Shown piece by piece: positions 15,248-24,960 of a stretch of DNA of 31,972 nt (the stretch's first letter is position 1; every line of letters begins with the position of its first letter). Origin of the DNA: Picosynechococcus sp. PCC 7002 (lineage in GTDB: Bacteria; Cyanobacteriota; Cyanobacteriia; Cyanobacteriales; MRBY01). The stretch is from contig NZ_CAWLFA010000004.1 in the NCBI RefSeq assembly GCF_963860125.1, positions 1-31,972 of the forward strand. Direction: 5' to 3'. The notes beneath the pieces were generated by a model that ran no database searches, had not been told where the DNA came from, and saw only the letters and a program-made list of their open reading frames with translations. The translations under genes and the position numbers were made by a program.

Positions 15248-15541
15248 CTAAAGAATGATGCTACCTGGTTTTTCTGGTGTAGATGTACCGTAGGCGATCG
15301 CCTTTTTAACAGCAGTGGCATCAAGGATATAGATACAGACAGCATCTTCATCTGGTTTGATCAATTTTTCTATCGAAGTTTGTAATTTTGCAAATTGCTT
15401 TGTCGTCAGAAAACATTCAAAAACACTAAATTGTTTCCAAGTGCCATAACCCGATAATAAATCAAACAAGCGTTTTCGGCGCTTATCCCCTGCCTTTGTA
15501 GAAGGTAAATCGTAAATGATCAGGTAAAAGAGAGTGTTCAT
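15248..15541 (-). CDS. cas2: Cas2, CRISPR adaptation protein
   Basis: The 97-residue protein starts MNTLFYLIIYDLPSTKAGDKRRKRL, the ferredoxin-like first strand and loop of Cas2, with the conserved D11. It forms the bridge of the Cas1-Cas2 integration complex that inserts new spacers at the leader. The start overlaps the cas1 stop by four bases (ATGA). It is the last cas gene before the leader. Its C-terminal third (AVKKAIAYGTSTPEKPGS) is normal for cyanobacterial type I-D Cas2. Confidence 0.95.
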   Translation of the reverse strand: MNTLFYLIIYDLPSTKAGDKRRKRLFDLLSGYGTWKQFSVFECFLTTKQFAKLQTSIEKLIKPDEDAVCIYILDATAVKKAIAYGTSTPEKPGSIIL

Positions 15542-16515
15542 CGAATAATTAAAGGTTCGTAGGGAATCCCTTCTTGTAGATGCCTCGCAAGCAGTCTCGC
15601 TTGTAGCTCAATGGCCCGACGATAACTGCACTTGTAGTTAAAAATGGGATGTTTAAATTCTGAACAAAGTTTGCGATCAAAGGCAGATAAAAAGACCTTA
15701 CAAGCATCATCTTTGAGACGGTAAGCACCAAGACTTTCATTAAAATCTTTGGGTTTAATTTCTTTTTGTTTGAGGACAGTCAAAACAACACTATCGGCAA
15801 TTAGAGGACGGAATTCTTCCATAAGGTCGAGAACGAGGGCGGGCTGACCACGGGTGGTTTCATGGAGGAAGCCGATGTAGGGATCGAGTCCAGCAATGTG
15901 GGCCGCAGCAGTCACTTGGGTGCGGAGTAAGCCATAACCGAAACTCAAGAGGGCATTGACGGGGTCGGTGGGGGGACGACGAAAACGTCCGGTAAATTTC
16001 CATTGGTCTCCTAAAATGTCCTGCCAGCAGGCGAAATATTCCCGCGCGGCTAAGCCTTCAACACCGCGTACTTCGTCGAGAGACTGTTTTTGAAGTACCA
16101 GTTTTTCGCGACCTTTGAGGGGATTTTCTTTTTGTCCCCGTCGGTAGAGGAGATTGTATTGGTTGTGGATTTTACCTTTGGCGATCGCCTTAACGATATC
16201 GAGGCGTTGGTTTGGGTTCTCATGGGCGCGAAATTGAGCAAGACGCAGTTGACCATTGCGGGATTCATTGGGGAGAGCAGAGCCAACATATTTACCAAAG
16301 CGACTGAGGTAATGGACAGGTAAACCAAGTTCTAGGGCATATCCAAAGGCTTCCCCTGTCATGCTGGGATAACCCAGAAGAACAATATCTTCCAAGGTTT
16401 GGGCAGGGATTGATTGTTTTTTCCATGTGCCATCTTCAGACTTCAGGGCGATCTTGAATGCTTCTTGTTGTTTGCTCAGAATGGCATCTGGCTGAGTTAG
16501 GTATAGAGTTGACAT
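15538..16515 (-). CDS. cas1: Cas1, CRISPR integrase
   Basis: The 325-residue integrase joins protospacers into the array. The metal-binding residues are visible as E153 in VRGVEGLAAREY, H208 in GFLHET and E223/E224 in LDLMEEFRP. The N-terminal beta domain and helical catalytic domain are complete. It starts two bases after the cas4 stop and overlaps cas2. With Cas4 next to it, PAM-selected and length-trimmed prespacers are expected. Confidence 0.97.
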   Translation of the reverse strand: MSTLYLTQPDAILSKQQEAFKIALKSEDGTWKKQSIPAQTLEDIVLLGYPSMTGEAFGYALELGLPVHYLSRFGKYVGSALPNESRNGQLRLAQFRAHENPNQRLDIVKAIAKGKIHNQYNLLYRRGQKENPLKGREKLVLQKQSLDEVRGVEGLAAREYFACWQDILGDQWKFTGRFRRPPTDPVNALLSFGYGLLRTQVTAAAHIAGLDPYIGFLHETTRGQPALVLDLMEEFRPLIADSVVLTVLKQKEIKPKDFNESLGAYRLKDDACKVFLSAFDRKLCSEFKHPIFNYKCSYRRAIELQARLLARHLQEGIPYEPLIIR

Positions 16516-16517
16516 GG

Positions 16518-17096
16518 TTAATGGAATTTAACTAGTTTTTTAATTTCTTTAGGGAGGCACAAACGCTTTAGGCTGCAATCAGTGCACTTTTTTTGATTGG
16601 TGATTGGCAGAGGCATGGGGCGATTACTAGCAAGATGGGCTGCCATAATCGCTTGCTCGGTCAAGTTTCGGAGGGTTTGGGTAAATTCAACCTGTTGTCG
16701 CCGTCGATTGCCGTAATAGAAAATTTCACCGTAGGGAATTTCTTGTTTGGTGCGTTCCTCTAGGCATAGGGCTGCGGCGCAAAGTTGGAAATGATCATTA
16801 AGGTGCTTCCCCATTTTTCCTTTTTTATATTCGAGGGGAATCAGTAAGCCATCCGTTTCTTCGACTGCATCGATAATGCCCTTAATTTTTAGGCGATCGC
16901 TCCAAACCCATTGCTGCCTATGAATTCGGGTATCTCCTTCAGTTGATGTCCCAGCTTCGTTGATATTTCTGTGGAGATGGTTTCCCCGAATAATATGGTC
17001 ATTGTTATCCATTTCTCCTAAGACATATTCAAAGTAGAAGCGTCGGGAACAGTACTCCCATGCATTTAGATATGCCAAAGGTAAGTAATTATCCAT
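16518..17096 (-). CDS. cas4: Cas4, prespacer-processing nuclease
   Basis: The 192-residue RecB-like nuclease has iron-sulphur cysteines at C16 (EYCSRRF) and C171, C174 and C180 (KKCTDCSLKRLC). Its nuclease residues are D76 (GIIDAVEE), E89 and K91 (IPLEYKKGK). Cas4 trims prespacers and selects those with a PAM before Cas1-Cas2 integration. I place the start at ATG 17096 (MDNYLPLAYLNAWEYC). The frame is open to 17249, but that extension runs inside cas6 and has no family similarity. AAGAAG precedes the chosen start. It begins a few bases after the cas6 stop. Confidence 0.93.
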   Translation of the reverse strand: MDNYLPLAYLNAWEYCSRRFYFEYVLGEMDNNDHIIRGNHLHRNINEAGTSTEGDTRIHRQQWVWSDRLKIKGIIDAVEETDGLLIPLEYKKGKMGKHLNDHFQLCAAALCLEERTKQEIPYGEIFYYGNRRRQQVEFTQTLRNLTEQAIMAAHLASNRPMPLPITNQKKCTDCSLKRLCLPKEIKKLVKFH

Positions 17097-17100
17097 CTTC

Positions 17101-17883
17101 TTAACTTCTAACTTGTACTTGTCCCATACCCATAGTTGTTTTTCTGCCAACCCCTGAAAAAAAGGCAAACTCTGAGAGTACTGAAGCAATTTTTGCTTGT
17201 TCTGTATTCGGAAAAATATAGGTGACCCAGCCCTGAGCACCAATTTCAACTTTTTTTAAATGTATAGGTATGGTTTTTACATCGAAGGCAGCAATTGGTA
17301 TTGACCAATCAACTTGAGAAAAGTGTAAATCTTCAGGCGCAAAATTATTCCATCGTCTTAAAAGGCTATTAAATACATGTTCTCCTAAAGGAAATACTTG
17401 GATGATTTTTCTGTCTACTTTGAAACTTGTAGAACTTTTGAAATCCAAAGTGATTTTTGATGAAACTGGGGTTTGAGAAATTAAAGAGTAGTGACTAGCG
17501 CCTGCCAGAGGATGACTACCTGGCAAAATATGGGTTTGACATAAGCGAAATCGAAATTTATCAAGACAGACAGATTGATTCACTGTTTGTTCTATACCAT
17601 TAAGTAATGGCTGTAATAAATCACCTCTGAGCAAACAAATTCTAAAAAATAGGCGATCGCCAGCTTTTGTCAACTTGGCATGACGTTTTCCCATTAAAGG
17701 AGAAATAGAAAAAGGAGATATTTGGCTTTGATGTAGTTCTGTAGCTAAGAAAGGATTATCTTGTTTAAACCATTGTAATACTTGGGAATGAAGTGATCTT
17801 CCTAAAATTCCGGTTGGAAAACCTTTTTCTGCCGCTCCTAATTCAATCACAATTGAATAGAGACTATAGGGATCATTAGGCAT
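17101..17883 (-). CDS. cas6: Cas6, crRNA-processing endonuclease
   Basis: The 260-residue RAMP protein cuts the array transcript within each repeat to leave the handle ACTGAAAC. The C-terminal glycine-rich loop GVGRKTTMGMGQVQV (about residues 244-258) is the family signature, and histidines in the N-terminal half (for example in SLHSQVLQW) are candidates for catalysis. It overlaps csc1 by eight bases and precedes cas4. It should recognise the five-base-pair hairpin of the repeat. Confidence 0.92.
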   Translation of the reverse strand: MPNDPYSLYSIVIELGAAEKGFPTGILGRSLHSQVLQWFKQDNPFLATELHQSQISPFSISPLMGKRHAKLTKAGDRLFFRICLLRGDLLQPLLNGIEQTVNQSVCLDKFRFRLCQTHILPGSHPLAGASHYSLISQTPVSSKITLDFKSSTSFKVDRKIIQVFPLGEHVFNSLLRRWNNFAPEDLHFSQVDWSIPIAAFDVKTIPIHLKKVEIGAQGWVTYIFPNTEQAKIASVLSEFAFFSGVGRKTTMGMGQVQVRS

Positions 17884-18631
17884 GACTAGACTCCATTGCT
17901 GATTCTTTTACTATGGTTCCGGCTCCATAACTAAAATCTTGCGGTAAGCATAAATCTCGACCAATTTTCCAAAAGTTTCCTTCTAACTGCGATTGACTCA
18001 ATAAACTAGATGGTGGCATCACCACGCGGTTGTAAAGGAGAATTTGTTGAGTTTCAGGACAATCTAGAGGATTTAGAGGATGACTACAGATATAAACCCC
18101 TGATTCAGATATTATCTTTTCCGAGGTGATCGCCTCCACTTCGACTCGAATTTTAGAAGACCATTTTCCTAAACGAATCCATACTGGCAGATCTAGCTCT
18201 CTTTGGCTCACGACATAAGTTAGAAACTCGCTACCTACTGCTAATTCTTTGGCACGACCATAATTAATCGGATAGTTTTTAGTTGCACCTTTCCCACCAA
18301 ATTGAACAGAGCGACCATAATAGGCAGATTGAGCAGCTTTAAAGGTATTAATTTGATAAGACCAATGGACAGGTTGGGCGGGAAAAACGTAAATTCCCGA
18401 ATCATTGAGATGAAGTAAATTCTGTTCGCGATCACGATCTAAATAAGCAGGTTTTTGAGCATTTCCTCCAACTAAGCCATAGGGATGGGGAATAATTGTT
18501 CCTTTAAAAAAAGCATAACTTAATGCCCAATTATGAAAATACTTTTCTGTTTCATAAAGAATTCCCATCTCTCGACTTGCAAAAAATACATTGTCATGGA
18601 GAGTTAATTTACAGCGATAAATTTTTGTCAT
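17876..18631 (-). CDS. csc1: Csc1 (Cas5d), type I-D effector subunit
   Basis: The 251-residue Cas5-like protein (MTKIYRCKLTLHDNVFFASREMGILYETEKYFHNWALSYAFF) caps the 5' handle of the crRNA in the type I-D complex. The N-terminal block with HDNVFFASREMG is characteristic of Csc1. I prefer ATG 18631, with AGG a few bases upstream; a GTG two codons earlier (18637) is also open. It follows csc2 by 69 bp and overlaps cas6. Confidence 0.92.
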   Translation of the reverse strand: MTKIYRCKLTLHDNVFFASREMGILYETEKYFHNWALSYAFFKGTIIPHPYGLVGGNAQKPAYLDRDREQNLLHLNDSGIYVFPAQPVHWSYQINTFKAAQSAYYGRSVQFGGKGATKNYPINYGRAKELAVGSEFLTYVVSQRELDLPVWIRLGKWSSKIRVEVEAITSEKIISESGVYICSHPLNPLDCPETQQILLYNRVVMPPSSLLSQSQLEGNFWKIGRDLCLPQDFSYGAGTIVKESAMESSHA

Positions 18632-18700
18632 AAGCACCTAAAAAGAGAAAGAAGAAAAGAGGGTCGAACTAATCATAACCCTCTGCAAATATTTAAAAAT

Positions 18701-19690
18701 CTAAGATTTTGCTTTTTTCTTCCCACCCGATAACGCACCAAACTCTGTCGCATAATCTTGGGTTTGCTGATATAAAGAACCTAGAAGTTTTGTTAACTCA
18801 GCATCATTTTGGTAAATGTCATTTACTTCTTGGACTAATGCTTCTAAATCTGCACCGAAAATCAACTTAGATTTACGGACTGGCTCTTTATTTAAAAGAT
18901 CTTGCGCAACGGTTGATGCTGCCTCACAAAGTTCAGAAATTGGTTTATTCAATTCCCCTCCAATATGGTCATAAAGAGCTTGGGTTAAATGCAGATTACT
19001 GAAAATTTCTCCATCAGCAAAAACAATCCCTACCAAATGGTTTTTCATCGTACCTGTACGAGATTCCTGCGCCCCATATCGTTTTGTTCGGAGTAGATTA
19101 CCTAATACATAGACAAAACCTTCATAGGTTGCATCTCGCAATGATTCGACTGTGGGAAAAGTAACTTCTGGCAAGATGTGGGTCGAGTCATTAATTGCAC
19201 TCCGCATTACCCCAGCTTCACTCATTGTTCCTCCTTCAAAAGGTGCATTAAAAGTAAAACTACGATGGGATTGTTCGTAAGTGCCTAGGGAAAAAGCAGA
19301 ATCAGAATAGACTTTTGAACGTTCTGAGCCACTATCTCCAATTGCAAAACCATAGAGAATACAATCAGGACATTTTTTACAAGAACCTTCCCCGTTATAT
19401 TCACAAAGGTTTTTCGCGCTTTTATCGGCACTTGTCAAACCTAAATTACGCAGAAGTTCACGACCTGATAAACGTTCTGGCGTAGTTTGTTTTCGCTTAA
19501 ACATGACCAAACGGCTGAGTTGATCTGTTTGTTGTAATAGTCCTGCTTGGGTTCGGGTTGTATTCAAAACTCCATCAGTTTGAAATACTGGAAAAGATTG
19601 GGAGTGGCGCAACACTAGAAAATGAACATAGTGACCAGATGCAAGACGAGGAAAAGCAGGTTGAAATTGAGATTTTAGACTTTCTAACAT
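18701..19690 (-). CDS. csc2: Csc2 (Cas7d), type I-D backbone subunit
   Basis: The 329-residue Cas7-like protein forms the helical backbone along the crRNA. It begins MLESLKSQFQPAFPRLASGHYVHFLVLRHSQSFPVF and has a cysteine cluster C-(8)-C-(2)-C-(2)-C in CEYNGEGSCKKCPDC that probably binds zinc. It also has the family blocks GSERSKVYSDSAFSLG and NLLRTKRYGAQESRTG. AGGA lies about ten bases before the ATG. It is 44 bp downstream of cas10d. Confidence 0.94.
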   Translation of the reverse strand: MLESLKSQFQPAFPRLASGHYVHFLVLRHSQSFPVFQTDGVLNTTRTQAGLLQQTDQLSRLVMFKRKQTTPERLSGRELLRNLGLTSADKSAKNLCEYNGEGSCKKCPDCILYGFAIGDSGSERSKVYSDSAFSLGTYEQSHRSFTFNAPFEGGTMSEAGVMRSAINDSTHILPEVTFPTVESLRDATYEGFVYVLGNLLRTKRYGAQESRTGTMKNHLVGIVFADGEIFSNLHLTQALYDHIGGELNKPISELCEAASTVAQDLLNKEPVRKSKLIFGADLEALVQEVNDIYQNDAELTKLLGSLYQQTQDYATEFGALSGGKKKAKS

Positions 19691-19734
19691 GATGAAAAAT
19701 TCCTAGAAATAATGAAGAGAATTGATATCTAAAA

Positions 19735-20169
19735 TTAGTTTTGGTTTTGTTGTGTTTCTAACGCCAAAAGACGATAGGCAAATTCTGCACCGGACTTGAT
19801 ACGATTACGTTGTTCTTGGAGGATAGCGCGATCGCCTTTGCACATTTCCCCAAACAATTCCCGTACACAAGTGGTCATAAAGGTTTGAATTGCCTCTAAT
19901 TCCTGTAATTGTCGTGTTTCATAGGCAACTGATTTGTCTTTAATGATGGGTCGGGTATAAACCTCTTGGCGATCTAGTGCGGCTTGGAGTTGACCAGAGC
20001 CTTGTAAAATTAATTCCTCTTCATCCCAGTCATCGGGAACAGACAAAATTTGTTCTAATGCCTTAGAAAGGGGTAATAAAATTGCATGGCTAGAGTCAGA
20101 AGTTCGCACTTGATAAAACTTGCGATATTCCTCAACCAAACGCTTAGTCAGTTTCAATTTTTCGGTCAT
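19735..20169 (-). CDS. cas11d: Cas11d small subunit, internal translation product of cas10d
   Basis: In type I-D systems the small subunit is known to be made from an internal start inside cas10d. Here two in-frame ATGs near the 3' end have ribosome binding sites. ATG 20169 (MTEKLKLTKRL, 144 residues) has AAGGAAA at a good distance (nine bases from AAGG). ATG 20301 (MTDVLNVFALAEQ, 188 residues) follows a perfect AGGAGGT but only two bases away, which is too close for best use. I annotate the shorter form; both could be used. The product is helical, as expected for Cas11. Confidence 0.6.
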   Translation of the reverse strand: MTEKLKLTKRLVEEYRKFYQVRTSDSSHAILLPLSKALEQILSVPDDWDEEELILQGSGQLQAALDRQEVYTRPIIKDKSVAYETRQLQELEAIQTFMTTCVRELFGEMCKGDRAILQEQRNRIKSGAEFAYRLLALETQQNQN

Positions 20170-22656
20170 AACAATATTTCCTTGGGAAAAAATTTCGGCA
20201 AATTGCCAATATTCAGTGATTTCTGAGTCATAGGGGCGATCGCGTTTTTCACGTCTTAATCCCTGTTCAGCAAGGGCAAATACATTTAAAACATCGGTCA
20301 TTACCTCCTGTACGGTTTTGGGGAGATCCTGCCACCTCGCTTTAGGAGGGCTACTGCGGGCGGCAAGGTGTAGGGTATAAATCGCCAAAAGTTTATTCAA
20401 AGCTGGGGCAATATCTTCGACTCGTAAATCTGTCGAGATACCCAGTAAGCTCCAAAAACCTGCGACTCCATCGAGATGAATTGATTCTCGAAAATCTTGA
20501 TCACTTCGATAGAGCGGAACCATGCTTCGGGTGGCGATCGCCTTCACTCCCAAGAGATAGGGTAGAAGTAAGGCAAGAAACGCAGGTTTAACCCAAGCAT
20601 CGGTATCCGTTTTTTCTCTGCTAGTTGTATAAACAGTGGCAAGAAAGGGCAAATCTTCTTTTGTGTATTTCAGTTGAGAATTTGTTCCTAGTTCAACATC
20701 TTCATTAAGCCAAGGTAAAGACTTCAGACTAGCAAGATTCATCTTGTTGTTAACCCAATGCTTACGAACATCCCAGAGATTGATCGAAGCGATGCCATGC
20801 ACTAATTCTCTAATTCCTTCTACAACTTGAGGGGCATAGACATAGGCAGGATAAAGATAGATAAAAATAGGTTGCTGATCCTCGAATTTACCCGCAGTAG
20901 CAGACCAGAAAGCCTGACGCAAAAGCATTTCTAGTGACCAAATTTTTGAAATACCTCGCTTAATTTGCCCACCACCTAAAGCATTTTTATTGCTGTACTG
21001 CTGGGGTTTAAAAAGAACAACTGAATCCATTTGATCCTCTGAAGGAAATTCCCCAGAACTCAAAGAACAAATCGGTTGTTTTGATTTTTTAGTTTTGGCA
21101 TTAATGTAATTTTTTAGCTCCTGAATAAAGGCTTGATGGTCACTTTTCCAGCCTTGAATTTCTAGATAACGGTCAAGGTAATCTTCAAAAATTTGGCGTG
21201 TTGGGCTTTGATGTTTTGCAAAATAGCCTTCTTCCTCCGCCCATGTCGCAAGGCGATCGCCAAACCCCTGCAAAAACTCCTGAAATTCTTCTAAATCCCA
21301 TGTGGCATGATTCGCAATGTAATGGGCTGCCACGCGATACCAGCCATAATTCACCCCACCGGATTGCACTTGGGTTTCCTCCAGCGCAATCACAGAAGTT
21401 AGCTCTAAATCTTTTAAAACCCACTCGATAAAAGGTTCAGGTAACAGAAAAATTTCTTTTTGTACAAGACCCAGTAACTCCGCAAGGCGATCGCAGCGTA
21501 AATCTGCAACTTCATTGAGTCTTTCCCGTTCCGCATCACTTAACTCTAGTTTTTCAAGACGTTTAGGTGTCGCTGGACTTTTTGCGTTGTTGACTTTGAC
21601 CGAAATAACCTGAGGTAAAATCCGAACAATATCCGCCGCTGTTAATAACTCAGAAGTTTGAGGTGAGACTTTTAATCCTTTACCATCCCGCTTAAAACCC
21701 ACATCACCAGCGGACATTTTTTTGCCTAATTCTTCGCTAATTCCCTGCCAAACAATCTGTTTGATTTCATCTCGTTCAGGAATTTCAGACTCTTGAGGAG
21801 CTAGATAAATGACACCTTGAGCAAAAAAGAGTAAAGGTTTCCAGTTTAATTTTTGAACAGTTCTGAGGGTAACATTATGGATTGCATTACTCAAAATCCC
21901 CGTTGTATCTCGCAAATGATGATAGACAAGCCTTTTTTCAATACTCAACCGACTTAATAAATCTCGCAGGCGATCACCCATCGTCGAACTTACTAAATCA
22001 TGGGGACTCGTTAGGTGAACTGCTATATCTCCAAAAGTAAGTAAATGCCGGAGAGGATAATCTAATTTTCTTTCTTTAATCGTGAAGGGATAACCCGCAT
22101 TTGACCAATTACTTGAAATTAAATTTGTATGTTGTTTACCATGAGTATTTTGAGCAAGATAAGAAATTTCAGCAATATAATTACGCCAATCTAACCAAAA
22201 GCCATCAAAATTCAACCGCTCACCTAATCGCAAACATATATTAATAATCTCCTGCACATTATCAGGATTAGGAGCCACGATGTCTTGAGCATGACAATGC
22301 TTATCATAATCATGGAGGGTAATTCCTAAACAAAGTAAACGTTGTTCAATGGCATTTGGAAATACATCTAATTCCTGCATCACATTCCACGTTGTCAGTA
22401 AGGCATTGAGAATATGAGCCGCTAATGTTTGATCTCCTTTTTTTGCAAAACTTTGAGCAATCTTCTGGGCTCTTTCTATGTCATAGCCCTGCCGCTCAAA
22501 ATGCTTTTGATGGGAAATAAATGAACCTCCTAAGCCTGAAGCATTACCAAAATGTTCTTCAAGGGCAGGTAAAATAGTTTGAAAGTATTCTAAAAGAATA
22601 GAGTCTGTTTGCTCCGGTAAAGTACGAATCAGCAAAGTTTGAAGAAGGGTTGTCAT
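19735..22656 (-). CDS. cas10d: Cas10d (Csc3), type I-D large subunit with HD nuclease
   Basis: The 973-residue large subunit defines type I-D. An HD-type nuclease motif is at residues 115-116 in GITLHDYDKHC; in this type the HD nuclease is on Cas10d, not on Cas3. The central part is a Cas10-like region with no readable GGDD cyclase motif. The C-terminal 140-190 residues are helical and resemble a small subunit. The gene starts 13 bp after cas3 stops. It degrades target DNA together with the Cas3 helicase and helps read the PAM. An internal start near the 3' end probably gives Cas11d as a separate protein. Confidence 0.95.
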   Translation of the reverse strand: MTTLLQTLLIRTLPEQTDSILLEYFQTILPALEEHFGNASGLGGSFISHQKHFERQGYDIERAQKIAQSFAKKGDQTLAAHILNALLTTWNVMQELDVFPNAIEQRLLCLGITLHDYDKHCHAQDIVAPNPDNVQEIINICLRLGERLNFDGFWLDWRNYIAEISYLAQNTHGKQHTNLISSNWSNAGYPFTIKERKLDYPLRHLLTFGDIAVHLTSPHDLVSSTMGDRLRDLLSRLSIEKRLVYHHLRDTTGILSNAIHNVTLRTVQKLNWKPLLFFAQGVIYLAPQESEIPERDEIKQIVWQGISEELGKKMSAGDVGFKRDGKGLKVSPQTSELLTAADIVRILPQVISVKVNNAKSPATPKRLEKLELSDAERERLNEVADLRCDRLAELLGLVQKEIFLLPEPFIEWVLKDLELTSVIALEETQVQSGGVNYGWYRVAAHYIANHATWDLEEFQEFLQGFGDRLATWAEEEGYFAKHQSPTRQIFEDYLDRYLEIQGWKSDHQAFIQELKNYINAKTKKSKQPICSLSSGEFPSEDQMDSVVLFKPQQYSNKNALGGGQIKRGISKIWSLEMLLRQAFWSATAGKFEDQQPIFIYLYPAYVYAPQVVEGIRELVHGIASINLWDVRKHWVNNKMNLASLKSLPWLNEDVELGTNSQLKYTKEDLPFLATVYTTSREKTDTDAWVKPAFLALLLPYLLGVKAIATRSMVPLYRSDQDFRESIHLDGVAGFWSLLGISTDLRVEDIAPALNKLLAIYTLHLAARSSPPKARWQDLPKTVQEVMTDVLNVFALAEQGLRREKRDRPYDSEITEYWQFAEIFSQGNIVMTEKLKLTKRLVEEYRKFYQVRTSDSSHAILLPLSKALEQILSVPDDWDEEELILQGSGQLQAALDRQEVYTRPIIKDKSVAYETRQLQELEAIQTFMTTCVRELFGEMCKGDRAILQEQRNRIKSGAEFAYRLLALETQQNQN

Positions 22657-22669
22657 GATTGTTGTTCCC

Positions 22670-24814
22670 TTAAAAAATTAAAGATTCACTGGTGGCTTGT
22701 TTGCAAAAATCCCCTAACCGCCACTTCAAAGCTTCAAGCAATAAAGCATCATGGTTAAACGCACAACCATAAGCATTCCCGCCACTATCCGTCAGACGAT
22801 ATAAACCGAAAAGAGGGCTAAGGCGTAATTTTCGACTAATATCCCAATGGCTAGAGGGATTATTGCGATTGACTGGAACAAGATAGACAAGATATTTACT
22901 ACGACCCAAACAACGACTCAGTTCTGTTTGGATATGCCCTTTTAATTGGAGTCGATCTAATAGCATGAGTTGGCAACTAACAAGATGACTATGAGTAGAA
23001 AAAAGGGAAAGATTAAGACGCTGATCGAGCCATTTGGTGATTTTGAAATAACTAGTTAGGTATTGTTCAGGAAATTCTTCTATTCCATGTTTTGATTTTT
23101 GAGCCGCTTCGAGAAATGTTTCCCGGTCAATTACTTCAACAGTGGCATAGGGTAAAACTTTTAAAAGGTCATAGGAATAAAAGCGATCGCCATCCCAAAT
23201 CCCTGACTGTAAAGAGGAGCCACCTCTAAATCGGAGCAATTCCTCTTGAGTCGCTTTTCCCACAGCGTCATTGCCTAAACCCCACCATCTACCAAAACCA
23301 TTTATTTCTTTTTGATAGACTCTTTCTAGACTTACAATCATGCGGTCACGCAACTCTTGAGTTACAGCTAAATTATCTTTAGATTCACTCTTGGAACCGC
23401 CATAAACCATTTGGTGCAACATACCTTGTACTTGTAATTCCCCCCATCGTTTTTGATATTGCTTAAATTCCTGTGGTGCATTAAATGCAGTTTCAATGAT
23501 TGTGCTTAATTCTAATCTATCGATTGAAGACCCCTCTTCTAACTCTTGTTTTAAACTGGCAATTATCCATTGGGTTTGGGATGGAATTAAGACATAGGCT
23601 TGATACTTCTGAAAACCAGCATGACGACCTAATCGCCCTAACCGTTGAATTACTGTTGCGGAATCACTACTTTCACAAATGAGTAAATGAATTTTGAAAT
23701 CAACACCGACATCCACCGCTGATGTTGCAACGACTAATACGGGTTTTTCCAACTCTCGTAAATCGTTTTGGGTTCGCTGACGTTCTTGGCGATCGCATCT
23801 ACCACTAATTTCCCTAACTTCCACATCAGGTAATATTTTTGATAAATTTCGACATAAACGACCCGCCGCAGCGACGGAATTAACAATAATTAAGCCCCGA
23901 CCATTTTTTTCTTGATGTAATAGATTTCGCAAATTTTGGGATTGTGCTAATAGCCAACTTTCTGTATCGGTATCTTTTAAATGAACAAATTCTAGATTAA
24001 TAGTCTGTAGGATTTGTCGATATCCCTGTTGAAGGCGATCGCTGTATTCACCCTGAATCTCGGCAATCTTAAACCCACTATTTTTTAAACTTTCTACAAA
24101 ACTTGTTTTCGGTGTCGCAGAAGTAAATAAAAACTTGCGTTTACTTTGGGTTGCATGACGAATCAATAACAAACTATTCAACGCCGCTGCCATTTGATGT
24201 TCTCCAAAAATATGGAATTCATCAAACACCCACAGATCGGGAAACTTCGCCATGACCATCGGTAATTCAGATTGACTGCGAGCATTATCTCGATACCGAA
24301 AATGAGTAATGTAGTGAAAAATATCTGGATTTGTCTGAATGACAGGTTTTTGTTCTATAGATTTCAATAATTCTTGAAACCGATTACTGCCTTTTTCGCT
24401 AATCCGTCGGGCTAATTCTGCACCATAAAGGCGATCGACCCGTTTCTCTGCATTCAGACCAAACATCTGATGATATTCCTGCTGCTGTCGGTACTGATCT
24501 TCTACTAACTCAATTGTGGGATAGAGTCCCATCACCCGAAAGTCTGGATGAACTTTAGGGAGCAAAGCAGGCAAGGTCGCCCCCAAAGATTTACCGCCAC
24601 CTGTCGCCACACGGTTAAAGATAATATCTGTATCACCTGCGGTTGTAAGTGCATAGGTTTGGGCTTGGTGGTCATAGAGAGGACAACTACAGCCATCGGG
24701 GGGTTGCATTTCAGGAGCTTGCTCCCTAACTTTACACACCGACTGACAACCTAATGGACATTGACCCAAACCCTCATTGAGCTTGGCATAGAGTGGCTTA
24801 ACTTGAACTTTCAT
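22670..24814 (-). CDS. cas3: Cas3 helicase of type I-D, without HD domain
   Basis: The 714-residue superfamily 2 helicase unwinds and reels target DNA after recruitment by the effector. Visible motifs are Walker A ATGGGKS (residues 70-76), DEFH box at 198-201, SAT at 232-234 and motif VI QRLGRLGRH. No HD domain precedes the helicase, as in type I-D. A cysteine cluster near the N-terminus (C19, C23, C27, C42, C44) may bind metal. ATG 24814 is preferred; GTG 24823 would add three residues. Upstream, 24830-24850 has GGGTA/TACCC arms and a TATAGC box that may form a local promoter. Confidence 0.94.
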   Translation of the reverse strand: MKVQVKPLYAKLNEGLGQCPLGCQSVCKVREQAPEMQPPDGCSCPLYDHQAQTYALTTAGDTDIIFNRVATGGGKSLGATLPALLPKVHPDFRVMGLYPTIELVEDQYRQQQEYHQMFGLNAEKRVDRLYGAELARRISEKGSNRFQELLKSIEQKPVIQTNPDIFHYITHFRYRDNARSQSELPMVMAKFPDLWVFDEFHIFGEHQMAAALNSLLLIRHATQSKRKFLFTSATPKTSFVESLKNSGFKIAEIQGEYSDRLQQGYRQILQTINLEFVHLKDTDTESWLLAQSQNLRNLLHQEKNGRGLIIVNSVAAAGRLCRNLSKILPDVEVREISGRCDRQERQRTQNDLRELEKPVLVVATSAVDVGVDFKIHLLICESSDSATVIQRLGRLGRHAGFQKYQAYVLIPSQTQWIIASLKQELEEGSSIDRLELSTIIETAFNAPQEFKQYQKRWGELQVQGMLHQMVYGGSKSESKDNLAVTQELRDRMIVSLERVYQKEINGFGRWWGLGNDAVGKATQEELLRFRGGSSLQSGIWDGDRFYSYDLLKVLPYATVEVIDRETFLEAAQKSKHGIEEFPEQYLTSYFKITKWLDQRLNLSLFSTHSHLVSCQLMLLDRLQLKGHIQTELSRCLGRSKYLVYLVPVNRNNPSSHWDISRKLRLSPLFGLYRLTDSGGNAYGCAFNHDALLLEALKWRLGDFCKQATSESLIF

Positions 24815-24960
24815 GGCATCCACTTTGGGTAATAAAAATATGCTATACCCTTTAAAATTAAAGTTGTAATCAAAAACAGATAACTTCTTTTTTGAGCACA
24901 GTTAAGCAATTGGTGAGTAATCTGGATCAGAAAACTCACCGCACAACACGAATGACTGGA

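Noticed and set aside
16518..17249. Longer cas4 frame starting at 17249
   Set aside because: The extra 51 codons lie inside cas6 and show no Cas4 similarity; ATG 17096 gives the normal length.
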